A stretch of DNA of 30,158 nt from positions 1 through 30,158 of IMG/VR virus record IMGVR_UViG_3300032271_001949; one strand, written 5' to 3'. The notes beneath the pieces are model-generated. The model worked only from the letters and a program-made list of their open reading frames with translations, did not search any database and was not told the DNA's origin. The position numbers and the translations under genes are program-made. Position 1 is the stretch's first letter, and the number at the start of each line of letters is the position of its first letter. Source of the DNA: a virus. Positions 20,887 through 27,466 of the stretch are shown piece after piece.

Positions 20887-21449
20887 TGATTAAATCCATA
20901 CTCCATCTTAGGCAAGTAGATAAAGTAACCCCAGCTATGTGCTGGCGCAACCACTTTCATAAAGTGCCCGTGCACCAGGTTGCAGCGTTTTTTGGGTATG
21001 CAAATTGGATAATCCCAAATATTTTGGTTGGCACGCATCAACTCAAAGTTTGTTGTGAAAAACAACGCTTCTGGGATGTTGCGTAGTTTCCATTCACGTT
21101 CTAACCTGTTAAACCATGCGTGCGAGGGAGACCACTTACCTTTGCTTAAAGACCAACGGATTGTGCCACGAGCTTTGCTATATGAACATCTGCCATACGT
21201 TGGAGGAAACAAATAAGTAGTTCCTGTCCAAGGTATTTCAATATTTAAAGCGTCATCTTTAAGGGTATAGATTTGTCTTGCCCTTAAGAATTCTTTGTTT
21301 GCGTGTTCTGTTGAGCACGGATCCAAATCAATATCGCCTAATAGCGCATCAATATAAGGAAGGTACTCAACAGGTGTAAGCCAATCATGGTCAATACGTC
21401 TAATTTTTGATAGAAATTGAGACTTAGTGAGCCAAGGTCTTATTTTCAC
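20835..21449 (-). CDS. Dam-like (phage N6-adenine) methyltransferase homologue, altered motif IV
   Basis: 204 aa, GTG start overlapping the upstream stop by 4 nt (GTGA). The pattern DWLTPVEYLPYIDALLGDIDLDPCS, then DDAL....PWTGTTYLFPPTYG is that of small phage adenine methyltransferases (W.TP, LDP.S, W....NPPY). The catalytic (D/N)PP(Y/F) is here FPPTYG: the key Asp/Asn is replaced by Phe. The DLDP motif that binds AdoMet is kept. The enzyme may be inactive, have changed specificity, or act as a DNA-binding protein. Last gene of the minus cluster, with its 3' end duplicated. Confidence 0.72.
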   Translation of the reverse strand: MKIRPWLTKSQFLSKIRRIDHDWLTPVEYLPYIDALLGDIDLDPCSTEHANKEFLRARQIYTLKDDALNIEIPWTGTTYLFPPTYGRCSYSKARGTIRWSLSKGKWSPSHAWFNRLEREWKLRNIPEALFFTTNFELMRANQNIWDYPICIPKKRCNLVHGHFMKVVAPAHSWGYFIYLPKMEYGFNQIDRFVDIFSHLGRVIY

Positions 21450-21853
21450 GTAAGAATTGGCCCCGACACAGATTTTTCTCGGTTGTAGTGGACAAGCGCC
21501 AGGTGCTCTTTGTCTTGAATAATAAAAAGTGCTTCTTTGTTGGGGTTCAATGTTTCGGCTTTAACAACCGCTTTTCGCATTACTTCTGCTGGCCCTTCTT
21601 GTTCCTTACTGCTTAAATCATCAATGGCTGCAATCAACTGGCTTACCGGTAAAAAGAACATTGAATCCTCATCTTTTTCTGCATCAGGAATATAAACCAT
21701 GGCTCCAGGGCCTTCATGTGCGTAGAAACGTTCGTAGAAATCGCACATATCTGCGCAAATACGCTCAATCGTCAACTGCGTCAAGATCTGTTCCTCTGGC
21801 GTGGGATTCGCCAGGTTGAGTTTTGACAGAAGTTTCTTGCGCTGGTTGGTCAT
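21446..21853 (-). CDS. Hypothetical protein in the minus cluster
   Basis: 135 aa, ATG 21853. N-terminal Lys-rich helix (NQRKKLLSKLNLANPTPEEQ), a mid part with Cys and aromatics (CADMCDFYERFYAHEGPG) and a C-terminal half with beta strands (EALFIIQDKEHLALVHYN). Not recognised. The first 89 nt lie inside the end of the upstream gene in another frame, and the last 4 nt overlap the methyltransferase-like gene. Expression is supported by this coupling. Confidence 0.65.
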   Translation of the reverse strand: MTNQRKKLLSKLNLANPTPEEQILTQLTIERICADMCDFYERFYAHEGPGAMVYIPDAEKDEDSMFFLPVSQLIAAIDDLSSKEQEGPAEVMRKAVVKAETLNPNKEALFIIQDKEHLALVHYNREKSVSGPILT

Positions 21854-22418
21854 TTTTTATGTACTCAGCAAGTCCTGAGCGTTGAAGGGTTTGACGGATC
21901 TTGGGCAGTGGTTCGTAAATGACCACTGCTTTGCCCATGTTCCCTATTTTCTTAACCAGTTTACCGTTTTCATCTTTAACTTTGGCCAGTTCGCCTTGCC
22001 GTATAAGGTATTCGGCCACGCAACGATACCGCCGTTTTGTGACGAGATCGATGTCAGGAAACTTTTCGCAAATGGTGGCAGGCTTCATATCGCTAAACGT
22101 AATCCTAATTTGATCCGCTAGGGAGAACCCAAGGATTAGGTCATTTGTACTAGTCTCGTACGTTTTTAACAGCTCAAGATAGCGGCGCAAGTCTGGCGTT
22201 TTAAAACTGCCAGAGGGTGGGATAAACATGCTCACTTGCTCAGCAAGGGAGGGCCGCATAAGATTTTCGTAATTATCGACAGTGACAGTATCAATATCAA
22301 GACCAGTGAACCTGTAGCTGAGATACTTGGTGGGTTTGCGGGATGCTGCAATATCTACCCCACTTATGAGTGGTTCTACCCCGTCTAGGGGTTCTTCTTC
22401 CCACAAGTCCAAGTCCAC
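21765..22418 (-). CDS. Hypothetical protein in the minus cluster
   Basis: 217 aa, GTG 22418. Acidic N-terminus (LDLWEEEPLDGVEP), then a mixed region (YLSYRFTGLDIDTVTVDNYENLM), helical segments and a winged-helix-like tail (CEKFPDIDLVTKRRYRCVAEYLIRQG..AKVKDENGKLVKKIGN). The last part could bind DNA, since a short HTH followed by a basic beta hairpin is a common layout, but this is only a reading of the pattern. The C-terminal 30 residues overlap the start of the next gene. Confidence 0.65.
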   Translation of the reverse strand: MDLDLWEEEPLDGVEPLISGVDIAASRKPTKYLSYRFTGLDIDTVTVDNYENLMRPSLAEQVSMFIPPSGSFKTPDLRRYLELLKTYETSTNDLILGFSLADQIRITFSDMKPATICEKFPDIDLVTKRRYRCVAEYLIRQGELAKVKDENGKLVKKIGNMGKAVVIYEPLPKIRQTLQRSGLAEYIKNDQPAQETSVKTQPGESHARGTDLDAVDD

Positions 22419-22438
22419 TGGTGCGCTTTTGCTATTTG

Positions 22439-22675
22439 TTACAGCTTACCTTGTTTTTCAGCTTTCTCTACCTGCTGGCGGTGATCAATTCGTAAAACCC
22501 ACTCGGCGTAATCACGTTTCTTCTCCATGTGACGTAGATCTCCAGGCTTTGGTCTGCCTCCATAGTTGCAAGCTTCCCACAAAGCTGTGGCCATTAGCCG
22601 CTGTTGCTGGGTCATCAGTGTTTTCCATAACACATCGGTGGACACTTTGGACAAAAGGAGGCTAAACTCATCCAT
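22439..22675 (-). CDS. Small hypothetical protein, first of the minus cluster
   Basis: 78 aa from ATG 22675, with AGAGGA about 11 nt upstream. A longer frame to 22807 is open but would run antisense to a convincing plus-strand membrane peptide and has a less natural N-terminus, so I prefer the short form. The product (LLLSKVSTDVLWKTLMTQQQ, ALWEACNYGGRPKPGDLRH, DYAEWVLRIDHRQQVEKAEK) is helical. No family recognised. Confidence 0.55.
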   Translation of the reverse strand: MDEFSLLLSKVSTDVLWKTLMTQQQRLMATALWEACNYGGRPKPGDLRHMEKKRDYAEWVLRIDHRQQVEKAEKQGKL

Positions 22676-22693
22676 AGAAGTGCAATCCTCTTT

Positions 22694-22825
22694 ATGAAGC
22701 GGCCTATTACTGTTGCAGAGTTGCTCCTGGTTTTGATTCTGGGACCCCTTGGAGTCGTTGGTGTTCAACATCTTTATGGGTTCGTGGCTGATAAAATTAG
22801 CATACAAGTACAGATTAAAAAGTAA
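22694..22825 (+). CDS. Small single-pass membrane peptide (43 aa)
   Basis: ATG 22694 to TAA 22823-22825. The product begins MKRPITVAELLLVLILGPLG and continues VVGVQHLYGFVADKISIQVQIKK: a basic start, a hydrophobic stretch from about 6 to 24, and a polar basic tail. This is a clear small membrane protein, and the stop is 5 nt before the ATG of the next gene, suggesting one operon. Candidates are a small holin, antiholin or membrane anchor; nothing more specific is visible. A clear ribosome site is missing. It starts 18 nt from the divergent start at 22675. Confidence 0.6.
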   Translation: MKRPITVAELLLVLILGPLGVVGVQHLYGFVADKISIQVQIKK

Positions 22826-22830
22826 GAATT

Positions 22831-23379
22831 ATGAGTCAGACGCCTCCGACTACTGTTATGCCTGCTCCTGTTGCTCCTACGGTTTTTCAATCGGTAATCC
22901 CTAAGGAAAGCTTTACCCACTCTGCGGATTACCTGGGGCGGATCCAAGATCAAACACAGGATGCAATTAACACATTGTACTCCCAGGCAGGGACTCCGGC
23001 TCAACTCAGGGCTCAAAATGCTGGTACCGTGATGCAGGCGGCTGGTACTTACCTGTCAAGCTTGCCTACAGGTGACAAGTACACGCGGGCAAGCAGCGGC
23101 GTTGACGACAAATTTGCGCCCGCACAACAAGCAGCTAAAACACAATTCTCACAAGCACAGCAAGATTACGCTGACGCATTAAGCCATATTGGCGATGTGC
23201 CTGCACCGGTCAGGAAAGAACGTCCATCTTGGGCGGAAGGGGCAGGGTATGGCGATACTTCTACTCCTGCACCTGCTCCGGCACCCGCACCCGCACCCGC
23301 ACCCGCACCCGCGCTTGCTTCTGCCCAGAACCCCATGGGTAGAAGCTTTCTATTCAATCCTTCTGGCCGCATTGTTTAA
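22831..23379 (+). CDS. Virion-type protein with Pro-Ala repeat
   Basis: 182 aa. Polar, Gln/Ala/Thr-rich, with two helical parts (DYLGRIQDQTQDAINTLYSQ; FSQAQQDYADALSHIG) and no cysteines. Residues about 148-163 are an uninterrupted Pro-Ala repeat (PAPAPAPA) encoded by a hexamer repeat. The C-terminus is NPMGRSFLFNPSGRIV. Such proteins are usual among the smaller virion or internal proteins of cyanophages. Its stop shares TTAA with the antitoxin-like gene on the other strand. Confidence 0.6.
   Translation: MSQTPPTTVMPAPVAPTVFQSVIPKESFTHSADYLGRIQDQTQDAINTLYSQAGTPAQLRAQNAGTVMQAAGTYLSSLPTGDKYTRASSGVDDKFAPAQQAAKTQFSQAQQDYADALSHIGDVPAPVRKERPSWAEGAGYGDTSTPAPAPAPAPAPAPAPALASAQNPMGRSFLFNPSGRIV
23281..23310 (+). 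repeat. GCACCC hexamer repeat (five perfect copies)
   Basis: Five perfect tandem copies of GCACCC, continued on both sides by degenerate copies, encoding Pro-Ala. In-frame copy number changes would alter only linker length. Confidence 0.85.
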
Positions 23380-23636
23380 AACGTTTCTGGTTCAGCATTT
23401 GCACTGTATTCCATAGGTAGAGGGTAAGGATCAAATTGTTCTAGTGGTGGCTCATTTTGAGGTTCTTCAATCCAATCAGTGTACACATCTGTTAATACTG
23501 TATAGGTCTCAACAGGAACAAACATTACGTCTGCTCCGTCGTCCATTTGGATCCGGTAGTGTTCTTTGTTAACTTCAATATCTTCCAGGATTTCTTCAAT
23601 AGAAGCTTCCAGCTCTTGAAACGTAATGACTTTCAT
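23376..23636 (-). CDS. Phd/YefM-like antitoxin-type protein without a toxin partner
   Basis: 86 aa, ATG 23636 with AGGAG 7 nt upstream. The N-terminal 50 residues follow the Phd/YefM pattern: MKVITFQELEASIEEILEDIEVN, a Y/F-R-I-Q-type strand, DGADVMFVPVETYTVL. In this family these residues form the DNA-binding dimer that represses its own operon, and the C-terminus binds the toxin. Here the C-terminus is an acidic, Pro-rich tail (EEPQNEPPLEQFDPYPLP) and no RelE, Doc or similar toxin gene lies next to it. Possible roles are repression of phage genes or neutralising a host toxin. Both are inference. Confidence 0.55.
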   Translation of the reverse strand: MKVITFQELEASIEEILEDIEVNKEHYRIQMDDGADVMFVPVETYTVLTDVYTDWIEEPQNEPPLEQFDPYPLPMEYSANAEPETF

Positions 23637-23675
23637 GGGGTTCTCCTGGATTCAAGTAGGTTAGCAGATGTTCTA

Positions 23676-24518
23676 CTAAGGCGAAACCCCCGCACGTGTG
23701 TAACCTAATCCACTGGTACTAGAGGTAACTGTGGGATTGACAATAAATCCAAAATCAACAGAATACGTTACAGGATCCAACGTGTGTACGTCGCCCCAGC
23801 GATCTAAATCCCAGCCGGCACCATATCCACTGCTTGTATCCCAAGTTCTGTACAACGAAGCAGTTGTTACGCAGGTGCCAAAATCTCCAAAATCAGAAGC
23901 CGATTCAGTGTCATACCTCCAATCAAGGTTAGCAATTGTTATTGTGAGTGAATAAACTGTTTCAAGATAACGAAAATCATTAGTAATTAAGATTATGTAA
24001 TCACCAGCAGGTAACGCAGTGTTTGGATAATCAGCGCCATAGCTATAGCTACTACTGTCATCTCCGGAGTCGCTATAGCTTAATCCTGTTTCATAGAACA
24101 CATATCCCGCAGAGTTGATAGGTAATTCGCGCCTGTGTGTTCCGTCTTCTACTTTGTAGACAGAAATAAGTGTATTGCGATTTGTATTCTGTTCATATGA
24201 AGTTGTGCTGTAATTTTGAGTAATTATGACGCTTCTTGGGCGCAGCAACGTTATTTTATAAAAAGTAGATTGAATTCTACTGTTGCCGCCGTGTTTATTT
24301 TTTAATTGAATAGATTGAAAGAGAGGGGACGCTTCAAACGTCCCTAGGTTTTGTGGTGTGTTAATTGAATCACCAGCTCTTGCGGGTAACGGGTCACTCC
24401 CTAGGTACGAAGTAGGGCCATAAGCTGTCGGCCCAGACCCACCGGTAGGATACGTTTCTACTATTCCTAAGTTGTAATAACCTAGATTCTCAGGGAGTGT
24501 CGTTAAGAATCGGGCCAT
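23676..24518 (-). CDS. PPC-like beta-sandwich protein, possible virion component
   Basis: 280 aa, ATG 24518. The middle part (about 52-200) resembles a pre-peptidase C-terminal (PPC) fold: NTPQNLG, F.SIQL, FYKITL, ..VIITQNY, N.LISVYK, GYVFYETGLSYS, then PAGDYIILITN and LETVYSLTI. It also has a Tyr/Ser/Gly-rich spacer (DSGDDSSSYSYGADYP). N-terminus (LPENLGYYNLGI) and C-terminus (DFGFIVNPTVTSSTSGLGYTRAG) are polar. No signal peptide or protease. Similar PPC-type modules bind carbohydrate or proteins; here it may decorate the virion. Its start is overlapped by the previous gene by 29 nt. Confidence 0.65.
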   Translation of the reverse strand: MARFLTTLPENLGYYNLGIVETYPTGGSGPTAYGPTSYLGSDPLPARAGDSINTPQNLGTFEASPLFQSIQLKNKHGGNSRIQSTFYKITLLRPRSVIITQNYSTTSYEQNTNRNTLISVYKVEDGTHRRELPINSAGYVFYETGLSYSDSGDDSSSYSYGADYPNTALPAGDYIILITNDFRYLETVYSLTITIANLDWRYDTESASDFGDFGTCVTTASLYRTWDTSSGYGAGWDLDRWGDVHTLDPVTYSVDFGFIVNPTVTSSTSGLGYTRAGVSP

Positions 24519-24825
24519 CTTCTGTCATTAAGCCAGTATAAAGACCATCGTTACGGCCACTAGCTTGATACTTTTCTTCTACCACTTTAGCACGTTCGGG
24601 ATACATGCCTTCATCCTCAACAGTTTCAATTGTTTCAAAACTAAGCCTTTTCTCCATGCAACGAAGTTCTAGTGCTGCTTCTTCTTTATCATCAAACCAC
24701 TCGGTCCAGTTATTATCACCACCAATGTAAATGTGGCCAGCATACTTCCGCACTGGTAAATGATAGTTGCTGGGGAGAACCCGGCTGATTTTGGAAGTAG
24801 GTTTAGGCGTTGTTGGATTTTGCAT
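24490..24825 (-). CDS. Hypothetical protein
   Basis: 111 aa from ATG 24825 (a TTG 6 nt upstream is also open). A disordered N-terminus (QNPTTPKPTSKISRVLPSNY) is followed by an aromatic beta region (YAGHIYIGGDNNWTEWFDD) and a helix (EEAALELRCMEKRLSFETIE). Not recognised. It overlaps the end of the HNH gene by 23 nt and the start of the PPC-like gene by 29 nt, so all three are probably transcribed together. Confidence 0.6.
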   Translation of the reverse strand: MQNPTTPKPTSKISRVLPSNYHLPVRKYAGHIYIGGDNNWTEWFDDKEEAALELRCMEKRLSFETIETVEDEGMYPERAKVVEEKYQASGRNDGLYTGLMTEDGPILNDTP

Positions 24826-25396
24826 GATCAAAAATGTTCCCGTAACTCAGGTTTACGACGGAAATTTTGGTAGGGACTGGAACCGATTCTAGCTCTCGAA
24901 GCCTCAAGTGGAGTGGGTTGCAGCACAACATGTCGCAACCTGGTTGGTGGAAGACGCGCATCCGCCCCGTGTAACCCCTTGAAGTCCAAAAGGCAACACG
25001 CGCGGCTGATTGTATCCGCCCGCTGTGCGCTGGGCTGGGCATGTACGCGGCTGTTTCTGTGTTGTTTTTCTTCGTGGCGCCAATCCAGTGCCAGCAATCA
25101 TTCTTTTTCCTGATCTCAACTTTCTCCCAAAATTTCTTAACTTGCCAGTAAACATCAAAGTTAAAGTTTTTTACGTCAATAGCGCACCTACCTTTTTGGA
25201 TTTCTTTCATGCAATCAAGGCATTCGTGCATTAATCCAAATTTTCCTTTGTGGCCGGGCTGATCTTTCTTGTGCCACAAACAGAGTGTGTCTTCAGATTT
25301 GCTTAAGATTTTGTTCACTTGTTCAGCTTCTTTGGGAAATTTATTAAGAACTGTTTCACAGTTTTTGGCAAGGATCTGAAAAGCGCTGTCAGTCAT
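24803..25396 (-). CDS. HNH endonuclease, C-terminal HxxxC...CNPxHL type
   Basis: 197 aa from ATG 25396; a longer frame to 25663 overlaps the upstream HNH gene and has shadow-like composition. The first 70 residues have Cys and His pairs (CLWHKK, MHECLDCMKE, C71) that may hold a zinc. The second half is the plant/phage HNH pattern: NDCWHWIGA (C101), S.GRIQSAARVAFW, then FHQPGCDMLCCNPLHL (H150, C154, C158, N160, H163). Overlaps the upstream HNH gene by 8 nt, so the two form a pair of similar nucleases. Confidence 0.75.
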   Translation of the reverse strand: MTDSAFQILAKNCETVLNKFPKEAEQVNKILSKSEDTLCLWHKKDQPGHKGKFGLMHECLDCMKEIQKGRCAIDVKNFNFDVYWQVKKFWEKVEIRKKNDCWHWIGATKKNNTETAAYMPSPAHSGRIQSAARVAFWTSRGYTGRMRVFHQPGCDMLCCNPLHLRLRELESVPVPTKISVVNLSYGNIFDHAKSNNA

Positions 25397-25910
25397 AAGC
25401 CTCGTGGATGCAGATCCGCCGGACAATATGGTAAGGGATTTTGTATTGACGCGCAAGGGCAGCGTAGGTTTTGTTTTCCAAGAAGCCAGCCCGCAACTCC
25501 TTGACAATGGCTGGTGTGACGAGGCTCCCTTTGCGCTGGCCGCGTTCGAAGCACACGTCTTGTTTTGTCCCGAAGTAATAGTGGTTTGGGTTGAGGCAGT
25601 GCGCTGAGCTGCATTGATGCCGTCTAACCACCATCGGCTGAGACGCATCTTGGTACTGATCAACTATGGCCATCACCAGGATCCTGGCGTCCCGTCCTTT
25701 GTATAGGGGCCTTGAGCTGTGACTGGTGGTGAACCCTTGCAGCTTGCTGTGGTTACTGGTTTTGAGGCACCAGCAGGATTGTGTTCCCAAATGGGACTCA
25801 AATCGCGTCAAAACACTAACGAAGAACAAGAGATCTTCTTCGGTTAGGTAGTTTTCTTTGAAGAATTCTAGAAGTTGCACAGCAGGGGAAGGTAGGGGGA
25901 GTTGACGCAC
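25389..25910 (-). CDS. HNH endonuclease with C-terminal helix-turn-helix
   Basis: 173 aa, GTG start. CWC at 46-48, a basic stretch (YKGRDARILVMAIVDQYQ) and the core RRHQCSSAHCLNPNHYYFGT (H98, C100, C105, N107, H110) match the HNH form of phage free-standing nucleases. The C-terminus (VTPAIVKELRAGFLENKTYAALARQYKIPYHIVRRI) is a NUMOD-like HTH that should contact DNA. First gene of the minus-strand unit ending at 23376 or earlier. The large hairpin lies just upstream of its start. Confidence 0.8.
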   Translation of the reverse strand: MRQLPLPSPAVQLLEFFKENYLTEEDLLFFVSVLTRFESHLGTQSCWCLKTSNHSKLQGFTTSHSSRPLYKGRDARILVMAIVDQYQDASQPMVVRRHQCSSAHCLNPNHYYFGTKQDVCFERGQRKGSLVTPAIVKELRAGFLENKTYAALARQYKIPYHIVRRICIHEAYD

Positions 25911-25963
25911 CGATTAAAACTAGGGCAAAAGCGCTGCGGTGTCAAGGGTCTCGGGGTAGGGGG

Positions 25964-26148
25964 TTTTAACGTACGAAGTACGTCATTATTTGCCCTTTTA
26001 CTCCTTTAGAAGTAAATGGTGGTTCTAACTTGTAAAGAACATTGGTACGTAACAAAAGTTGCATACGGATGTTATTTACAAGTTAGAACCACAACTCTCT
26101 TCCCTAAGAGTAAACCCACCTAAAAATGGCATACTTTGTACGTTAAAA
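25964..26148 (+). repeat. 185-nt coaxial imperfect inverted repeat; candidate hairpin RNA or MITE-like element
   Basis: The core arms 26019-26053 and 26058-26092 pair at 32 of 35 positions, with two G-U pairs and an AAAA loop; the outer 18 bp are perfect. The end arms 25964-25980 and 26132-26148 pair over 17 positions with one G-U pair. Between them TTTACTC (25997-26003) pairs with GAGTAAA (26108-26114). All blocks share the same centre near 26056. The G-U pairs favour a plus-strand RNA. Confidence 0.8.
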
Positions 26149-26196
26149 AAATCCCAGTCATACCAAGGGGTTTGCGGTAGTACATCCTTACCCCCT

Positions 26197-26218
26197 AACG
26201 GTAACACAAACCGTTTTT
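26197..26218 (+). terminator. Possible rho-independent terminator (weak)
   Basis: AACGGT-(7 nt)-ACCGTT followed by TTT. It lies just 3' of the large hairpin and could end a plus-strand transcript that contains it. The stem is only 6 bp with few GC pairs. Confidence 0.3.
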
Positions 26219-26245
26219 GCTACTTTTTCAACGCAACAAGCAACA

Positions 26246-26449
26246 TCAACCCTCTACTGTAGATTTAGGGCAATAATGCTCCTCATATTGTTGTGCATAA
26301 ACAGCAGCACAATGGTACGGCTCAACATAACGACACATAGAACCCGTGGCATTACAAACCCTATGCACTTGATTACCATGCCCATCCTCCCCAAGTTCAA
26401 TTGTTGTTCCATTGGGAAACGTCTGAATAACGTCCATAGCCTTCATCAT
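26246..26449 (-). CDS. Small Cys/His-rich hypothetical protein
   Basis: 67 aa from ATG 26449; ATG 26446 and ATG 26436 are alternatives. A beta hairpin-like start (MDVIQTFPNGTTIELGEDGHG) leads to a Cys/His-rich part (VHRVCNATGSMCRYVEPYHCAAVYAQQYEEHYCP) with four cysteines and several histidines, a possible metal site. No family recognised. Its start faces the divergent GTG of the gene at 26490 over 40 nt, which must hold both promoters. Confidence 0.5.
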   Translation of the reverse strand: MMKAMDVIQTFPNGTTIELGEDGHGNQVHRVCNATGSMCRYVEPYHCAAVYAQQYEEHYCPKSTVEG

Positions 26450-26489
26450 TGCCGGTGATACAATTGTAATAACGATAAGTTCAAAAGTT

Positions 26490-27461
26490 GTGGGTTTACT
26501 ACAATCACTAGGCGGTCTCGTCGGCTTACCTACAAATCCCGTAAGTGCAGCAGTAGGCCTGGCCAGTTATTTAGCCTTCCCCCCTGCAGCTGGCGCTAGC
26601 GAAGAAGCAGAACTGGCCGGGTACAAAAAACTCCTGTCAGACCCCTATTACGGCAAAAAAAGCATTCGCTGGAGTCCAGCCACACCCCAAAATCCACGAG
26701 GAACCGCAGTAGATCCCATGCCAACTTCGCAGCAGGCGACAAGCCCTCGCAATCTTGTCCGTAGTACCAGCCCTGCTACCCAATTTTCTACTGCCGGCGC
26801 CGGACCTAATGGCCCGAACCCCAACGCCATTGTTCAAGGTCAAGACGGTATTGGCGAAGAGTACCGTCAACGTATGTCCGCGTACAACAACCAAGCAATC
26901 CTTGCTCGCCAGTCCCTGCAAGGCTATGATCCCTCCAAAGGCCCCCTCCCAGGTGCCGCCCAGGAAGCCCAAGACCAAGGCATGGACATTTGGAAGGGTG
27001 TGTACGCAGGCACCAAAATGGCCCAACCAGGAGGCGCTGTAGGCACATTCAACCCCCTGATGCAGGCTCGTGGCGACGTACCTTCAATGGAAGAATTGTG
27101 GAAAGGAATCGGCGGCGGTGCACCTACAGCAGGACCCAGCGACGAAGCAATTAAAGCGGCCATGGCACAAGGCCAGTACCATGCTGCCGCTGGTAGCCCC
27201 AACCCTTTTGGCCAACCTGCTAACACGCTGCCAGCACCTCCTCAGCAGCAAGGAGCAGCAGTTAGCGGCGCCTTTGCACCGGCCCAAGCCGAAGCAGCAA
27301 AGAAAACTGCTGGAGCAGAAGGCATGCCACAGCTGCCTAAAACCCCTGAATCACAGACTCCCGGACAAGATTTTTTGAGCCGCACCATGAGCAGCCCATG
27401 GGGCGACGCCTTGAAAAATACTCTTGGTGGCATGCTTATTAACAGAATTCAGGGGCTGTAG
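26490..27461 (+). CDS. Large polar virion-type protein
   Basis: 323 aa, GTG start. N-terminus with Gly/Ala/Leu hydrophobic stretches (LGGLVGLPTNPVSAAVGLASYLAF), then long Pro/Gln/Ala/Gly-rich regions with Tyr-containing spots (EEYRQRMSAYNNQAILARQSLQGYD), and a Gly/Leu C-terminus (LGGMLINRIQGL). No enzymatic motif. It resembles the low-complexity virion or internal head proteins found in this part of cyanophage genomes. The upstream ATAAGTTCAAAA is shared with the region before 13318. The next gene starts 5 nt after its stop. Confidence 0.6.
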   Translation: MGLLQSLGGLVGLPTNPVSAAVGLASYLAFPPAAGASEEAELAGYKKLLSDPYYGKKSIRWSPATPQNPRGTAVDPMPTSQQATSPRNLVRSTSPATQFSTAGAGPNGPNPNAIVQGQDGIGEEYRQRMSAYNNQAILARQSLQGYDPSKGPLPGAAQEAQDQGMDIWKGVYAGTKMAQPGGAVGTFNPLMQARGDVPSMEELWKGIGGGAPTAGPSDEAIKAAMAQGQYHAAAGSPNPFGQPANTLPAPPQQQGAAVSGAFAPAQAEAAKKTAGAEGMPQLPKTPESQTPGQDFLSRTMSSPWGDALKNTLGGMLINRIQGL

Positions 27462-27466
27462 TAATT

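Larger units (their letters stand above)
25911..26245. other. Gene-free region (335 nt) holding a large palindrome
   Basis: No frame in either direction looks like a protein here. It contains the coaxial inverted repeat at 25964-26148 and a small hairpin with a T-run at 26197-26218. G-run (25956-25963) and C-run (26190-26197) segments lie outside the palindrome and can also pair. It separates a minus-strand HNH gene from a small minus-strand gene. Confidence 0.7.

Noticed and set aside
22676-22807. N-terminal extension of the minus-strand gene at 22439
   Set aside because: It is antisense to a convincing membrane peptide, low in complexity and without a ribosome site.
23166-23372. Gly-Ala repeat protein on the minus strand
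   Set aside because: It is the complement of the Pro-Ala hexamer repeat and has no other support.
25397-25663. N-terminal extension of the HNH protein at 24803
   Set aside because: It is the shadow of the adjacent HNH gene in another frame of the same strand.
26806-27287. Several antisense frames inside the 323-aa virion-type gene
   Set aside because: They overlap one strong plus-strand gene, lack start signals and have shadow-like composition.
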